Positions 51,932 to 62,291 of a stretch of 64,000 nucleotides of DNA are shown piece by piece. The stretch's first letter is position 1, and the number at the start of each line of letters is the position of its first letter. The notes beneath the pieces were generated by a model that worked only from the letters and a program-made list of their open reading frames with translations, was not told the DNA's origin and searched no databases. The stretch lies in assembly GCF_038594945.1 (NCBI RefSeq), contig NZ_JBCFYD010000002.1, forward strand, positions 1,054,001-1,118,000, read 5' to 3'. Position numbers and translations under genes: made by a program. The DNA comes from Fodinibius sp. Rm-B-1B1-1. Its GTDB lineage: Bacteria; Bacteroidota; Rhodothermia; Balneolales; Balneolaceae.

Positions 51932-54900
51932 GGATTCAGAATTTTTTCTCTACGCTTTGTAACGACTTCCGGCGGCCCCGAAATTTTCTCCTGCAATTTT
52001 TGGAAGATGATAAAGAGCACCGGAATGACCAACAATCCTACAAATGTACCGATGAACATTCCTCCTGCAGTACCTATCCCAATTGATTGATTCGCATTGG
52101 CATTGATGCCCGTTGCTAAAGCCAGTGGCAGCAAACCAGCGATAAAAGCAAAAGAGGTCATCAAGATAGGACGCAACCGTGCCTCGGCCCCATCAATAGC
52201 AGCCTTAACAATACTCATGCCCTCTTCTCGGCGCCGCTGAAGCCCAAACTCAACCACCAGAATCGCATTCTTAGCCAACAATCCCATTAACATAATGGCT
52301 GAAATCTGCAGATAGATATTATTGGCAACGCCGAAGATATTGGCGAAGATAAACGACCCCATTAAACCAATAGGAAGCGGCAAAATAACAGCCCAGGGAA
52401 TCAAATAACTTTCGTATTGGGCACTCAACAAGAAATAGACAAACAACAGACAGAGCGCAAAAATAACGATCTCTTGTCCACTTGACTGACTTTCCTCCCG
52501 TGTAAGTCCAGAATACGCATAGGTATAATCCTCGGATATCTCTTCCGCAAAAATTTCTTCAATTGCCTGGATGGCATCTCCCGAACTATACCCAGGATTG
52601 GTAGCACCAGTCACTTCCACTGAATTAAAGAGATTAAATCGGGATACGTTTTGTGGTCCATATACCCGTTCAAGATCTACAAACGAACTCAAAGGAGCCA
52701 TCTGCCCATTTTGATTACGGACCGAAATCTGCTGCAGACTCTCTTCCGAGCCGCGATCTTCGGCATCGGCCTGAACATAAACCCGATAAAGTTTACCAAA
52801 TCGAGTAAAGTTGGATACATACAGTCCACCATAATACGACTGCATAACATTCATGATAGATTGTACCGAAAATCCGGCCCGCTGTGCCTTGGCAACATCA
52901 ACATTTACCATATATTGCGGATAATCAGTCTGAAAATAGGACGTAGCATATTGTACCTCGGGACGTTGAAACAATTCTTGCTGAACTTTTTTACTCACTT
53001 GATCCAGCTCCTCAAGCGAACCACTGGACTGATCTTGAACATTAACCGTAAAGCCACTTGTGTTTCCAAAACCCGAAATCACCGGTGGAGCAAAGAAAAC
53101 GATATCCGCCTCTTTAATACCCGATGTTTTTTGACGAAGTAGATTTATCGCTTCCTTAACATCGGTATCTCGATCATCCCAGTGCTTGAGCTTTCCAACA
53201 ATAAATCCATACTGGCTTCCCGATCCACTAATGATACCAAATCCAGAAATGGCCAATCGGGATTCGATAACTTCTGTATTAGCCATAATTTCATCAACTT
53301 CGGCCATTACCTCTTTGGTTCGCTCCAATGAAGCGGAAGCTGGCAGGCTTACATTTGCAAAAAACGTTCCCTGGTCTTCATCAGGTACAAATCCCGTAGG
53401 TGTGGTCTGGAATAGCACTCCAAAGCCCAATATGGCCCCTATTACGATCGCTACTGCAGCCCAGGCATTACGAGTAAAAAATCCCAACACCTGACGATAG
53501 CGATATTTTCCCACATCAAATGCAGTATTAAAAGCAATGGCAAAACGATCGGTAAGGGACTTATTTTCGCCGATATGTTTGTGCTCGGGTTTCAAGACTA
53601 AAGCACACAACGCAGGACTTAACGTCAAGGCATTCACTGCTGATATGATAATAGCTGTTGCCAAGGTAATCCCAAACTGCTGAAAGAATACCCCTGTAGA
53701 TCCGGTAATAAACGTTACAGGTACAAAAATAGCAGCCATCACCAGAGTAATGGAAACGATGGCACCAGCAATTTCATCCATCCCATCGATAGCCGCTTGC
53801 ATACCCGATTCGGCCCCTTCCTCAAGTTTGGCATGAATAATTTCTACCACAATAATGGCATCATCTACTACAATTCCGATGGCCAGTACCAACGCAAACA
53901 GCGTTAATAAGTTGACACTATATCCAAACAGGTTAAGAAAGAAGAAAGTACCAATAATAGACACGGGAACGGCAATGGCAGGAATTAAGGTCGACCGCCA
54001 ATCCTGCAAAAACACAAATACTACTATAAACACAAGGATGAAGGCCTCTAAAAAGGTCACAAATAATTTGTCAATGGAGGCCGTAAGAAAACTATTGGCG
54101 TCAAATACCGTCGTGTACTCAATGTCATCCGGAAAGTTTTCTGATGCAGCTTCAATTTCAGCCTTCACATTTTCGACCACTTCCTGGGCATTAGCTCCCG
54201 CTGTTTTAGATACAAACATACCCACACTGGGGCCCCCATTGGCCGTAGAGTGTACGCTATAGGTCTGCGATCCCAGCTCTACATCAGCTACGTCTTTCAA
54301 ACGAAGCAATTCTCCATTTTCTGATCCCTCACGAATAATAATATCTTCATATTCTTCTGCAGTAGAAAAACGCCCCTTGTACTTCATCGTATACTGAAAT
54401 GCTTGCCCACTGTTTTCTCCAATAGAGCCAGGAGCTGCCACAAAACTCTGATCATTCAATGCCGCTATAACATCTGAAGGAACCAAGTTGTACGAAGCCA
54501 TCTTATCTGGCTTCATCCAAATCCGCATTGAATACGTATTTGCCCCAAAGGCATCGGCTGTTCCTACACCATTAACACGCTGCAGCCTTGGAATCAGATT
54601 AATCCGGGCATAGTTCTCCAAAAAGGTGCCATCATGTGTGCCATTGGGACTATACATCGTAAAGATGAGTAACCGACTTGTCTGCTCTTTCTGAGTCGTA
54701 ACCCCTGTTTGTGTCACCTCCTGCGGGAGCAAATTGCTGGCCTGAGAAACTCGATTTTGCACATTTACCGCCGCGATATCTGGATCTGTTCCAAGCTCAA
54801 AATAAACCTGAATTTGGGCGCGACCATTATTACTCGCGGTAGAACTCATATAAGTCATCCCTTCTACCCCGTTTATCTGCTCCTCAAGAGGGGCAACCAC

Positions 54901-55080
54901 ACTATTCAGCACTGTTTCCGCATTGGCACCGGGATAGGTCGCCGACACCTGAATAGTAGGTGGAGCAATTTCAGGATACAATGAAACAGGTAATGCGTTA
55001 TACCCCAGATATCCCAAAATCACAAGAATAATAGAAATAACCGTAGATAGTACCGGTCGCTGTATAAATCGTTTAATCAT
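51928..55080 (-). CDS. RND (HAE1) multidrug efflux pump, AcrB-like
   Basis: This 1050-residue inner-membrane proton antiporter has 12 membrane helices and two large periplasmic loops. N-terminal FIQRPVLSTVISIILVILG, the TM4 proton-relay pair DD in AIGIVVDDAIIVVE, and LPEAL-like porter segments are typical of AcrB/MexB. Length matches. It pairs with the adaptor upstream (44-bp gap) and the outer-membrane channel downstream (4-bp overlap). Substrates are unknown; hydrophobic drugs, bile-like or solvent molecules are typical of HAE1 pumps. Confidence 0.95.
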   Translation of the reverse strand: MIKRFIQRPVLSTVISIILVILGYLGYNALPVSLYPEIAPPTIQVSATYPGANAETVLNSVVAPLEEQINGVEGMTYMSSTASNNGRAQIQVYFELGTDPDIAAVNVQNRVSQASNLLPQEVTQTGVTTQKEQTSRLLIFTMYSPNGTHDGTFLENYARINLIPRLQRVNGVGTADAFGANTYSMRIWMKPDKMASYNLVPSDVIAALNDQSFVAAPGSIGENSGQAFQYTMKYKGRFSTAEEYEDIIIREGSENGELLRLKDVADVELGSQTYSVHSTANGGPSVGMFVSKTAGANAQEVVENVKAEIEAASENFPDDIEYTTVFDANSFLTASIDKLFVTFLEAFILVFIVVFVFLQDWRSTLIPAIAVPVSIIGTFFFLNLFGYSVNLLTLFALVLAIGIVVDDAIIVVEIIHAKLEEGAESGMQAAIDGMDEIAGAIVSITLVMAAIFVPVTFITGSTGVFFQQFGITLATAIIISAVNALTLSPALCALVLKPEHKHIGENKSLTDRFAIAFNTAFDVGKYRYRQVLGFFTRNAWAAVAIVIGAILGFGVLFQTTPTGFVPDEDQGTFFANVSLPASASLERTKEVMAEVDEIMANTEVIESRLAISGFGIISGSGSQYGFIVGKLKHWDDRDTDVKEAINLLRQKTSGIKEADIVFFAPPVISGFGNTSGFTVNVQDQSSGSLEELDQVSKKVQQELFQRPEVQYATSYFQTDYPQYMVNVDVAKAQRAGFSVQSIMNVMQSYYGGLYVSNFTRFGKLYRVYVQADAEDRGSEESLQQISVRNQNGQMAPLSSFVDLERVYGPQNVSRFNLFNSVEVTGATNPGYSSGDAIQAIEEIFAEEISEDYTYAYSGLTREESQSSGQEIVIFALCLLFVYFLLSAQYESYLIPWAVILPLPIGLMGSFIFANIFGVANNIYLQISAIMLMGLLAKNAILVVEFGLQRRREEGMSIVKAAIDGAEARLRPILMTSFAFIAGLLPLALATGINANANQSIGIGTAGGMFIGTFVGLLVIPVLFIIFQKLQEKISGPPEVVTKRREKILNP

Positions 55081-55124
55081 TATATCTAAATTCTAAACTA
55101 ATAAAGCTTTTATGTTGTAGGCGA

Positions 55125-56312
55125 TTATTCAGAATCCTTGAGAGATTGATACAAACTATCTGCATCAACAAGATTGGGCTTAATTGTCATCCCATCATCT
55201 AATTGACCAATCCCCGATGCAATAATTCGCCCTCCTTCCGAAAGCCCCTCGTCAACTACAAACAGTTGTTTCGTATCAACAGGTAATACCGACACCTCTC
55301 GACTTTCAATCGTATTGCTGTCTGTTACAACGTATGCAAATCGTTTATTTTGAATTTCATACGTCGCTTTTTTGGGAATGACGATAGCCGAATCCTGGTT
55401 AAAAGGAATTTCAACATTTCCTGATCCACCGCTACGTAAAATCTCCTGAGGATTAGGAAAAGTTGCACGAAAAGACGCCGAACCGGTTTCTCTATCAATC
55501 AATCCACTGGCAAGCTTAAGCGTACCTTGATGCTCATATTTCGTGTTATCGGCAAGCAGAAGGTTAACCTCTGGCATTTCTGCTACACGTTGTTGAACCG
55601 TTTTATTTCCCCCATCATCAGAAACAGTTTGTGCCATCTCCAAAAGCTCGCGCTCACTCATCGAAAAATAAGCGTAAACTTCAGAAATATCCGAAACAAC
55701 CGTCATTGGTTGCGATATAGAACTATTTACTAAACTTCCGATGCGATACGGAATTGTTCCAATAATTCCATTAACCGGGCTTTTAACCTGGGTATATCCC
55801 AGATTAACCTCTGCATTTTTAAGCCGAGACTCGGCCTGTGCCAAAGCTGCTTGATTCGATTCCAATTCATTTTTGGCTGATTGCAACTGATATTGACTCA
55901 CAATCTCTTTATCAACCAAATTCTGTTGGCGCTCAACCTCATCTTCAGCCGTACTTACCCTTGCCTTGGCTGCTTGAATATCTGCTTTAGCCGAACGCAC
56001 CTCTTGTTTATACTCTTCATTATTCAGAGTGAAAAGCACCTGCCCTTTAGATACCAAGTCTCCTTCATCAACATGCATTTCAGTTATATATCCGGGCACA
56101 CGCGGACGAACTTCCACCGTCTGCTTCCCTTCCAGCGTAGCAGGATAACTGCTTTTCAATTCGATACTTCGGGGCTGAAGCTCCAAAACAGAATATTGTT
56201 CAACCTGTTGTTGTCCCTGCTGTTGATTCGTCTCCCCACAAGAAACCATGAACAGTGGTAATACAACTACAATAATGATTAATATTTGTACTGAACGATA
56301 CGTATTCTTCAT
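55125..56312 (-). CDS. RND efflux periplasmic adaptor (MFP, HlyD/AcrA type)
   Basis: The adaptor bridges RND pump and outer-membrane channel. After a lipobox (PLFMVSC) it has the beta-barrel/lipoyl half motifs (VRPRVPGYITEMHVDEGDLVS), a long coiled-coil hairpin rich in Gln/Glu (about residues 80-160), then the second lipoyl strand (VKSPVNGIIG) and the membrane-proximal domain. The reading frame extends back to a TTG at 56357, but that overlaps an operator palindrome; the ATG at 56312 gives an ordinary lipoprotein signal and is preferred. Confidence 0.92.
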   Translation of the reverse strand: MKNTYRSVQILIIIVVVLPLFMVSCGETNQQQGQQQVEQYSVLELQPRSIELKSSYPATLEGKQTVEVRPRVPGYITEMHVDEGDLVSKGQVLFTLNNEEYKQEVRSAKADIQAAKARVSTAEDEVERQQNLVDKEIVSQYQLQSAKNELESNQAALAQAESRLKNAEVNLGYTQVKSPVNGIIGTIPYRIGSLVNSSISQPMTVVSDISEVYAYFSMSERELLEMAQTVSDDGGNKTVQQRVAEMPEVNLLLADNTKYEHQGTLKLASGLIDRETGSASFRATFPNPQEILRSGGSGNVEIPFNQDSAIVIPKKATYEIQNKRFAYVVTDSNTIESREVSVLPVDTKQLFVVDEGLSEGGRIIASGIGQLDDGMTIKPNLVDADSLYQSLKDSE

Positions 56313-56355
56313 TTCAAATTTGCCTGTTAACTGATTGATAATTTTTAAAATATTC

Positions 56356-56374
56356 AAGTTGATATAATCAACTA
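56356..56374. promoter_or_regulatory. MarR-type operator, between marR and the adaptor gene
   Basis: AAGTTGATATAATCAACTA contains the perfect inverted repeat AGTTGA-TATAA-TCAACT (56357-56373). It overlaps the marR stop codon and lies 44 bp before the adaptor ATG. The same word occurs upstream of marR, so both are probably bound by the MarR protein. Confidence 0.75.
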
Positions 56375-56818
56375 TTTGCTTGTTAAAAATTTATACATCT
56401 TTGTAAGTGCATCTTCAAACTTGTCCATATCAATATTTTCAACCGTACTATTTACTTCTTCGTCAACCTGCTGGTCTACTTGACGAGCCTTTTCCAATAC
56501 CTTCATGCCCGGTTTGGTAAGCAACAACAACTTTCGCCGCTTGTCCTCCTCATCTGTTACACGTGTAACAAAGTGATTCTGCTCGAGGCCATCGATGTGA
56601 CGAACCATCGCTGATTTATCCCTATCAAGGGTATCAGCCAACTCCTGCAAAATTAACCCATCTTCGTTATCCAAAATATTTAGGATAAAAAACTGCTCAA
56701 TAGTCAACTCAATACCCTCTTCATCAAAACGCTTTCTTAACGTTTTAATAATTTCTTTAACCACATAAGCCATGCGGCAACCGGTTGTTTCGCAGTACAA
56801 TTTCTGATGTAAATCCAT
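56372..56818 (-). CDS. MarR-family transcriptional regulator
   Basis: This 148-residue winged-helix repressor has the family helix-turn-helix ILQELADTLDRDKSAMVRHI with the wing VTDEEDKRRKLLLLT. A Cys pair (C9, C14 in YCETTGCRMAY) lies in the first helix region and might act in ligand or redox sensing. It is the first gene of the efflux operon. Two identical-type palindromes flank it, consistent with autorepression and control of the pump genes. Confidence 0.93.
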   Translation of the reverse strand: MDLHQKLYCETTGCRMAYVVKEIIKTLRKRFDEEGIELTIEQFFILNILDNEDGLILQELADTLDRDKSAMVRHIDGLEQNHFVTRVTDEEDKRRKLLLLTKPGMKVLEKARQVDQQVDEEVNSTVENIDMDKFEDALTKMYKFLTSK

Positions 56819-56864
56819 AATACATTTTCTGTTTAACAGCAGGACCCGTGAAGATAAATATATT

Positions 56865-56883
56865 TAGTTGATATAGTCAACTA
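56865..56883. promoter_or_regulatory. MarR-type operator upstream of marR
   Basis: TAGTTGATATAGTCAACTA is a perfect inverted repeat with 7-bp arms and a TATAG spacer, 47 bp before the marR ATG. It matches the site at 56356-56374 in 17 of 19 positions. Confidence 0.75.
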
Positions 56884-56950
56884 TTAACCTATAAAAATAT
56901 TTATTTTAATATATTTTGCATTTGAACAGGTAAGATTTACTTGTTTTAAA

Positions 56951-56984
56951 AAGAAAAAGCCCGGTAGTTACCGGACTTTTAAAA
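56951..56984 (-). terminator. intrinsic terminator of the galactose operon
   Basis: CCGGTA (56961-56966) pairs with TACCGG (56969-56974), with flanking AAAAG/CTTTT pairs; on the minus strand a CTTTTTCTTTTT tract follows. It sits about 125 bp beyond the galT stop and separates it from marR. Confidence 0.8.
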
Positions 56985-57107
56985 GAAACACCGACGAGAA
57001 AATACCCCCCCTACCCAAATTGGGGGCATATTTACTTTGGAAAGCTAATCAATCGCCCTAAACCCCTGTTTTGCCAAAAGTTTTTCAAGCAAAACAGTTA
57101 CCTATAA

Positions 57108-58151
57108 CTACCTCTCTTTATAATGAACATCTGAAAGATCTTTAATTAGTTCAGCACTGGCTTCGGGTGTGATGTCGCGTTGTGGAGTACCCAACATCTC
57201 ATATCCGACACGAAACTTTTTAACCGTTGCCGAACGCAGCAATGGCGGATAAAAATGCATGTGAAAATGCCACTCGGGATGATCTTTGCCGTCCGTTGGT
57301 GCTGGATGAAAACCTGCGGAATACGGAAAAGAAACTTCAAAAATGTTATCATACTTGACCGTAATCTGTTTTACGATATCAGCCAGCGCATCTTTCTCCT
57401 CCTCAGTCATATCTGTAAATCGGCCAAAGGGTCGACGACTGATGAGCAAGGTTTCGAAAGGCCAGAATGCCCAATATGGCACAACCACAGCGAAATGATC
57501 ATTGGAGACCACAACACGTTCATCAAGCTCAAGCTCTACATCCAGATAATCCAATAACAAAGTTTTGCCATGCTCCTCGAAGTAGCTAATTTGTTGCCTT
57601 AACTCTTTTGACGCTTCATCGGGAATGGTCTGTTGTGCCCAAATCTGTCCATGCGGATGCGGATTACTACATCCCATAATTTCTCCTTTATTCTCAAAAA
57701 TTTGTACGTAATTGATGTAATCCCGATTGCCCAGCTGTGTATATTCATTAACCCAAAGATCAACCACATCGCGAATTTGGGACATCTCCATCTCGGGCAA
57801 TGTTAAATCATGGCGCGGCGAAAAACAGATAACTCTGCAAATACCCTTCTCCCCTTTTGTGACCAACAGATCATCAGTATTCAACTCCTCGGATGGTACA
57901 TCTGGCTTAAGAGCACTAAAGTCATTCGTAAATACAAAAGTGGAATCATACTCCGGATTACTGGCATCCCCGGCTCGGTCGTTACCGGGACACAAATAGC
58001 ACTCAGGATCATACTCTGGCTTTTCACTGCCCGGCGTTTCTTCCTCCTGTCCCTGCCACGGACGTTTTGCCCGATGCGGCGATACCTGTACCCATTCTCC
58101 TGTTAATGGATTCCATCTGCGGTGTGAGTGATTATCAAGGTCTAACGACAT
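57108..58151 (-). CDS. galT: galactose-1-phosphate uridylyltransferase
   Basis: GalT exchanges UMP between UDP-glucose and galactose-1-phosphate, the third Leloir step. The 347-residue HIT-superfamily protein has the zinc/substrate Cys pair CYLCPG, the catalytic [10 protein letters not shown] (HxHxQ) motif and the second-half [14 protein letters not shown]. Both halves of the tandem HIT fold are present. It is the last gene of the operon; galK lies 30 bp upstream. Confidence 0.95.
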   Translation of the reverse strand: MSLDLDNHSHRRWNPLTGEWVQVSPHRAKRPWQGQEEETPGSEKPEYDPECYLCPGNDRAGDASNPEYDSTFVFTNDFSALKPDVPSEELNTDDLLVTKGEKGICRVICFSPRHDLTLPEMEMSQIRDVVDLWVNEYTQLGNRDYINYVQIFENKGEIMGCSNPHPHGQIWAQQTIPDEASKELRQQISYFEEHGKTLLLDYLDVELELDERVVVSNDHFAVVVPYWAFWPFETLLISRRPFGRFTDMTEEEKDALADIVKQITVKYDNIFEVSFPYSAGFHPAPTDGKDHPEWHFHMHFYPPLLRSATVKKFRVGYEMLGTPQRDITPEASAELIKDLSDVHYKER

Positions 58152-58181
58152 AAATCAATACGTATATTTAAGATCAAACAA

Positions 58182-59366
58182 TTATTTAGAAGCCAGTTCC
58201 GACTGTTTCACTAAGTCTGTTCCCGCCGAAACTTTCGTCTGATAGATTTTAATTTCTTTACCCAGTTGTTTGTGATATTGCTCTTTTATCTGATCAGCAA
58301 ACGATTCAACATGTTCTTCCTGCACCAAGTTGATGGTACAGCCGCCAAACCCACCACCCATCATGCGGGCGCCAAATACCCCTTCTAAATCGCGGGTAAT
58401 ACTCACTAACACATTTAACTCCTCGCAGCTCACCTCATACTCCAATTGTAACCCCGCATGCGACTGGTACATACGCTGACCAAAAGATTTCAAATCCCCT
58501 TTATGCAGATCTTCGCAAGCCTGAACTACGCGCTTATTTTCTTCCACCACAAACTTACAGCGTTTAAAGATAATTGGATCCATATCTTCCTCGTGACTCA
58601 GTAAAAACCGAAGTTCAACATCTCGCAGACTGGCAATATCGGAATCCCACTGCTGCAACGTTTCAATACCTTGTTCGCACTGTTTGCGGCGGACATTATA
58701 TTCCGACGAGGCCAGCTCGCGGCGTACCTGGGTATCACACAATACAATCTGAAGATCATCCCTGTTAAAAGGAAAATATTCATAATCCAGTGTCCGACAA
58801 TCCAGTTTTAAGGCATACCCTTCTTTCCCATTCAGGCTTGCAAACTGATCCATAATTCCACACTGTACGCCCACAAATTCGTTCTCCGCTTTTTGAGCAA
58901 TTTTAGCCATCTCCACTGGTGGAACTTCCCACCCATGAAGTTTGGCCAATCCAAAAAGTACACCACCTTCCAGTGCTGCCGAAGACGACATTCCGGCCCC
59001 AATGGGTACATTTCCACCAAAGACGCAATCAAATCCCGAAACATCGTAGCCACTTTTATTAAGCTGATCTACTACCCCCAGAAGATAGTTCGGCCAACCT
59101 TGACCTGATTTCTCAATCGAATCAGAAATATCAGTTTCAAACTCCTCCTCTTTATCAATGGCATAAAACCGGCACGTATTGGTACCGTTAACATTAATTG
59201 CCAAATAAATAGCTTTATCCACCGCTGCGGGAAGTACAAATCCATCATTATAATCCGTGTGCTCCCCAATCAAGTTAACGCGCCCCGGTGACTTAATAAG
59301 GTTATATTCCTCACCAAAACGATCTTCAAATTCCTGTTTAATTCGCTGAATCAACTGCTCCATCAA
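58182..59366 (-). CDS. galK: galactokinase
   Basis: GalK phosphorylates galactose at C1. The GHMP-kinase motifs are intact: SPGRVNLIGEHTDYNDGFVL at the N-terminus, GNVPIGAGMSSSAALEGG (ATP-binding loop) and MMGGGFGGCTINLV (motif 3); the catalytic Asp is in GVQCGIMDQFASLNG. The 394-residue length is normal. It lies 22 bp after the symporter gene and 30 bp before galT, so it is co-transcribed. Confidence 0.96.
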   Translation of the reverse strand: MMEQLIQRIKQEFEDRFGEEYNLIKSPGRVNLIGEHTDYNDGFVLPAAVDKAIYLAINVNGTNTCRFYAIDKEEEFETDISDSIEKSGQGWPNYLLGVVDQLNKSGYDVSGFDCVFGGNVPIGAGMSSSAALEGGVLFGLAKLHGWEVPPVEMAKIAQKAENEFVGVQCGIMDQFASLNGKEGYALKLDCRTLDYEYFPFNRDDLQIVLCDTQVRRELASSEYNVRRKQCEQGIETLQQWDSDIASLRDVELRFLLSHEEDMDPIIFKRCKFVVEENKRVVQACEDLHKGDLKSFGQRMYQSHAGLQLEYEVSCEELNVLVSITRDLEGVFGARMMGGGFGGCTINLVQEEHVESFADQIKEQYHKQLGKEIKIYQTKVSAGTDLVKQSELASK

Positions 59367-59388
59367 TCCTTAACTTTTATTATTTCAC

Positions 59389-61026
59389 TTACCAAAATAC
59401 GGCGTACAATACAGCAACGATGACTAAAATAACATAGGCCCCAATATTAAACGCCGGACTTGTTTTAAACATTTCGGATGTTGTATGTATCGCTTTTGGA
59501 TCTTCATCCTTAGGATTGGTCGTTAAACTTACACCCATAATAATTACAATTGTAATGATGAGCGTATACAACATCTGATCCAAAAAGGGTAGCTGAACAG
59601 CCGGTGTTTTTAGGAACACTGCAACAACAATAGAAGATAAGACCCCGTAAATTGCCCCTTTTGATGTCGTTTTTTTCCAGAATAATCCCATCAAAAAGAC
59701 AGCTAATATCCCGGGACTTACCATTCCTGTATATTCCTGAATGTACTGAAACACCTGGGGCACATTATCGAGCTGTGGCGCAACAATAATAGCTGTAATC
59801 AATGCAACCCCCGCTGATATCCGTCCCATGTTTACGGTCTGTTTATCCGTCGCATCTTGGTTAAAGTATGGAATATAAATATCCATCGTAAATATCGTAG
59901 CCACCGAATTGAGCATTGAAGCCATAGACGATACAATAGCCGCCGCAAGCGCTGCTACTACTAACCCCAAGAACCCCGGCGATAGAAAAACCTTCATAAG
60001 CCAAGGGTAGGCGTTATCATATTTAATGCTTCCATCGGCCTGAGTGAATACATCTACTACTCCCGAAATTTGGGTAGTTCCTTCGGGCTGGTTAAACAAC
60101 ACATAAACAATAATGCCGGGGATAACCACGATTAAAGGGATAATTAGCTTCAAAAAGCCTGCGAAAATAATACCCTTTTGTGACTCCTTCAATGATTTGG
60201 CAGCCAACGTACGCTGTATGATATATTGATTGAATCCCCAATAATATAAATTGGCCACCCACATACCACCAATTAGGACCGCAATACCAGGCAGATTACT
60301 AAATTCAGGATTCGATTGTTCCAAAATCATATCAAACTTATCGCCAGCCACGTCATAAAGGTGAGTAATGCCATTGATCAAACCGCCTTCGGGCGTAAGA
60401 TTATAGAGGCCTGCAAACGTAACCACAAAACCTCCCAAAACCAGTAATCCAACCTGTAAAACATCCGTCCATGCTACCGCCGCAAGTCCGCCATATAGCG
60501 AATAAGCAGCTGCAATAACTGACAATCCAATAAGTGCGTACATCATCAGACTTCCATCGCCGGTACCCATAATGGTATCGAGCGCCAAAGCCCCTAAATA
60601 GAGCACAGTAGTCAGATTCACAAAGACAAACAGAGCAATCCAGAAAACGGCCAAGATCGTTTTAAGCGTAGTATTAAAGCGCTGTTCAACAAATTCCGGA
60701 ATGGTGAAAATTTCTTTTTCGATAAAAATGGGCAACAGATACTTACCAACGATAATCAATGTGACCGCTGCCATCCATTCGTAAGAGGCAATAGCTAATC
60801 CCACTGCAAAACCGGAGCCGGACATTCCAATAATCTGCTCAGCCGAAATGTTGGCAGCAATCAGGGAAGCCCCAATAGCCCACCATGGCAAGGATTTCCC
60901 AGCCAAAAAATAGTCCTCAGCTGTTTTTTGATGTCCTTTTTCATCCCTCGAAACCCAGAGGCCAATAGCAACAATTGTTAAAGCGTAGGCACAAAAAACA
61001 ATAGTATCAATTACAGAAAACTCCAT
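59389..61026 (-). CDS. sodium/solute symporter (SLC5/SGLT family), probable galactose importer
   Basis: This 545-residue inner-membrane protein has about 14 membrane helices of the LeuT-fold SSS family. Signature segments are AEDYFLAGKSLPWWAIGASLIAANISAEQ in the TM1-TM2 region, GGLAAVAWTDVLQ and GFNQYIIQRTLAAKS. These are the vSGLT-like sugar motifs. The place between galM and galK points to galactose or another sugar, but glucose or xylose transport cannot be excluded. Confidence 0.9.
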   Translation of the reverse strand: MEFSVIDTIVFCAYALTIVAIGLWVSRDEKGHQKTAEDYFLAGKSLPWWAIGASLIAANISAEQIIGMSGSGFAVGLAIASYEWMAAVTLIIVGKYLLPIFIEKEIFTIPEFVEQRFNTTLKTILAVFWIALFVFVNLTTVLYLGALALDTIMGTGDGSLMMYALIGLSVIAAAYSLYGGLAAVAWTDVLQVGLLVLGGFVVTFAGLYNLTPEGGLINGITHLYDVAGDKFDMILEQSNPEFSNLPGIAVLIGGMWVANLYYWGFNQYIIQRTLAAKSLKESQKGIIFAGFLKLIIPLIVVIPGIIVYVLFNQPEGTTQISGVVDVFTQADGSIKYDNAYPWLMKVFLSPGFLGLVVAALAAAIVSSMASMLNSVATIFTMDIYIPYFNQDATDKQTVNMGRISAGVALITAIIVAPQLDNVPQVFQYIQEYTGMVSPGILAVFLMGLFWKKTTSKGAIYGVLSSIVVAVFLKTPAVQLPFLDQMLYTLIITIVIIMGVSLTTNPKDEDPKAIHTTSEMFKTSPAFNIGAYVILVIVAVLYAVFW

Positions 61027-61055
61027 AAAAACAGTTTATTTATTTTCAAATAAAG

Positions 61056-62123
61056 CTATTTATTACTCGACAGCTTATATACGGAAAGTGAATGATAAAC
61101 GCTATCTGGTTCTAAAATGGTGGATGGAAAATTATTTTGATTGGGAGAGTCGGGAAAATGTTGCGGCTCAAGGCAAAACGCTGTTCGGTACTTGTAGGGT
61201 TCACCTTCTTTGCCAACATCAGAACCATCCATAAAATTACCACTATAGAATTGTATTCCGGGCTCTGTTGTATAAATTTCCATTGTCCTTCCGGAGTTGG
61301 GTTCATGAACTTTGGCCGCCCGTGTTAGCTTACCATTATTTTCTTTATCAAGTACAAAATTGTGATCATATCCTTCTCCAAAATCGAGCTGTTCACTTTT
61401 GTTATCAATATCTTTACCCATGGATTTTGCATTTGTAAAATCAAATGGTGTTTGTTCCACAGAAGCTATCTCTCCAGTGGGAATGAGCGTCGAATCAACG
61501 GGCGTATAATAATCAGCCTCAATTAATAGTTCATGATTGTTTATAGTACCACTGGCTGCTCCACCCAAATTAAAGAAAGCATGATTGGTCAGATTAACCG
61601 GCGTTGCTTGATCGGTGGAGGCGGTGTAATCTATTTTTAATTCGTTGTCATCAGTAAGAATATACTGGACTTTCACTTTGAGATTCCCAGGATACCCCTC
61701 TTCCCCCTCTTCAGAGAAATAAGTCAACACTAAGTGCTGATCATCCAACTGCTCAGCATCCCACACCACATTATGAAATCCACCAGGACCACCATGCAAG
61801 TGATTGGAACCGTCATTCGTAGCCAGCTCATAATCCTCACCATTGAGGCTAAATTCGCCCTCATCAATACGGTTGCCAAAACGTCCAATCAAAGCACCAA
61901 AATAAATCTCATCGGCATTGAGGTATCCATCAATACTATCAAAACCAAGCACGATATCGTCGAACTCCCCGTTTTTATCGGGCGCCAACCAGCTAACTAT
62001 GCGTCCACCATAGTTAGTAATGGCTATCTGCATGCCTTTTTCATTTTCGAGTTGAAAAAGGCGTGCATCAATGCCGTTAACAGCAGATTGAAATTCCTCT
62101 TGTAGTGGGATCTCGTTATACAA
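61056..62123 (-). CDS. galM: aldose 1-epimerase (mutarotase)
   Basis: GalM converts beta- to alpha-galactose before galactokinase. Key features of the 355-residue beta-sandwich are the catalytic His in NLTNHAFFNLGG, the YFGALIGRFGNRIDEGEFSLNG region, GSNHLHGGPGGFHNVVW and the catalytic Glu in the late LEPQHFPDSPNQNNFPS motif. No signal peptide is present, so it acts in the cytosol. It lies 29 bp before the symporter gene. Confidence 0.95.
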   Translation of the reverse strand: MYNEIPLQEEFQSAVNGIDARLFQLENEKGMQIAITNYGGRIVSWLAPDKNGEFDDIVLGFDSIDGYLNADEIYFGALIGRFGNRIDEGEFSLNGEDYELATNDGSNHLHGGPGGFHNVVWDAEQLDDQHLVLTYFSEEGEEGYPGNLKVKVQYILTDDNELKIDYTASTDQATPVNLTNHAFFNLGGAASGTINNHELLIEADYYTPVDSTLIPTGEIASVEQTPFDFTNAKSMGKDIDNKSEQLDFGEGYDHNFVLDKENNGKLTRAAKVHEPNSGRTMEIYTTEPGIQFYSGNFMDGSDVGKEGEPYKYRTAFCLEPQHFPDSPNQNNFPSTILEPDSVYHSLSVYKLSSNK

Positions 62124-62291
62124 ATATGACTGTTTTTATTAAAAAACTGATTCCATCAAATTTAATTATGATGGTAGTGGCACTTTGATAGAATAACTAC
62201 AAAACGCCATGCTAATGTTAGCGATAACAAAGCTATATTACAAGTACTGAGTCCAAGCATATACGTTTTTTTAATAGGCCATATACCATAT

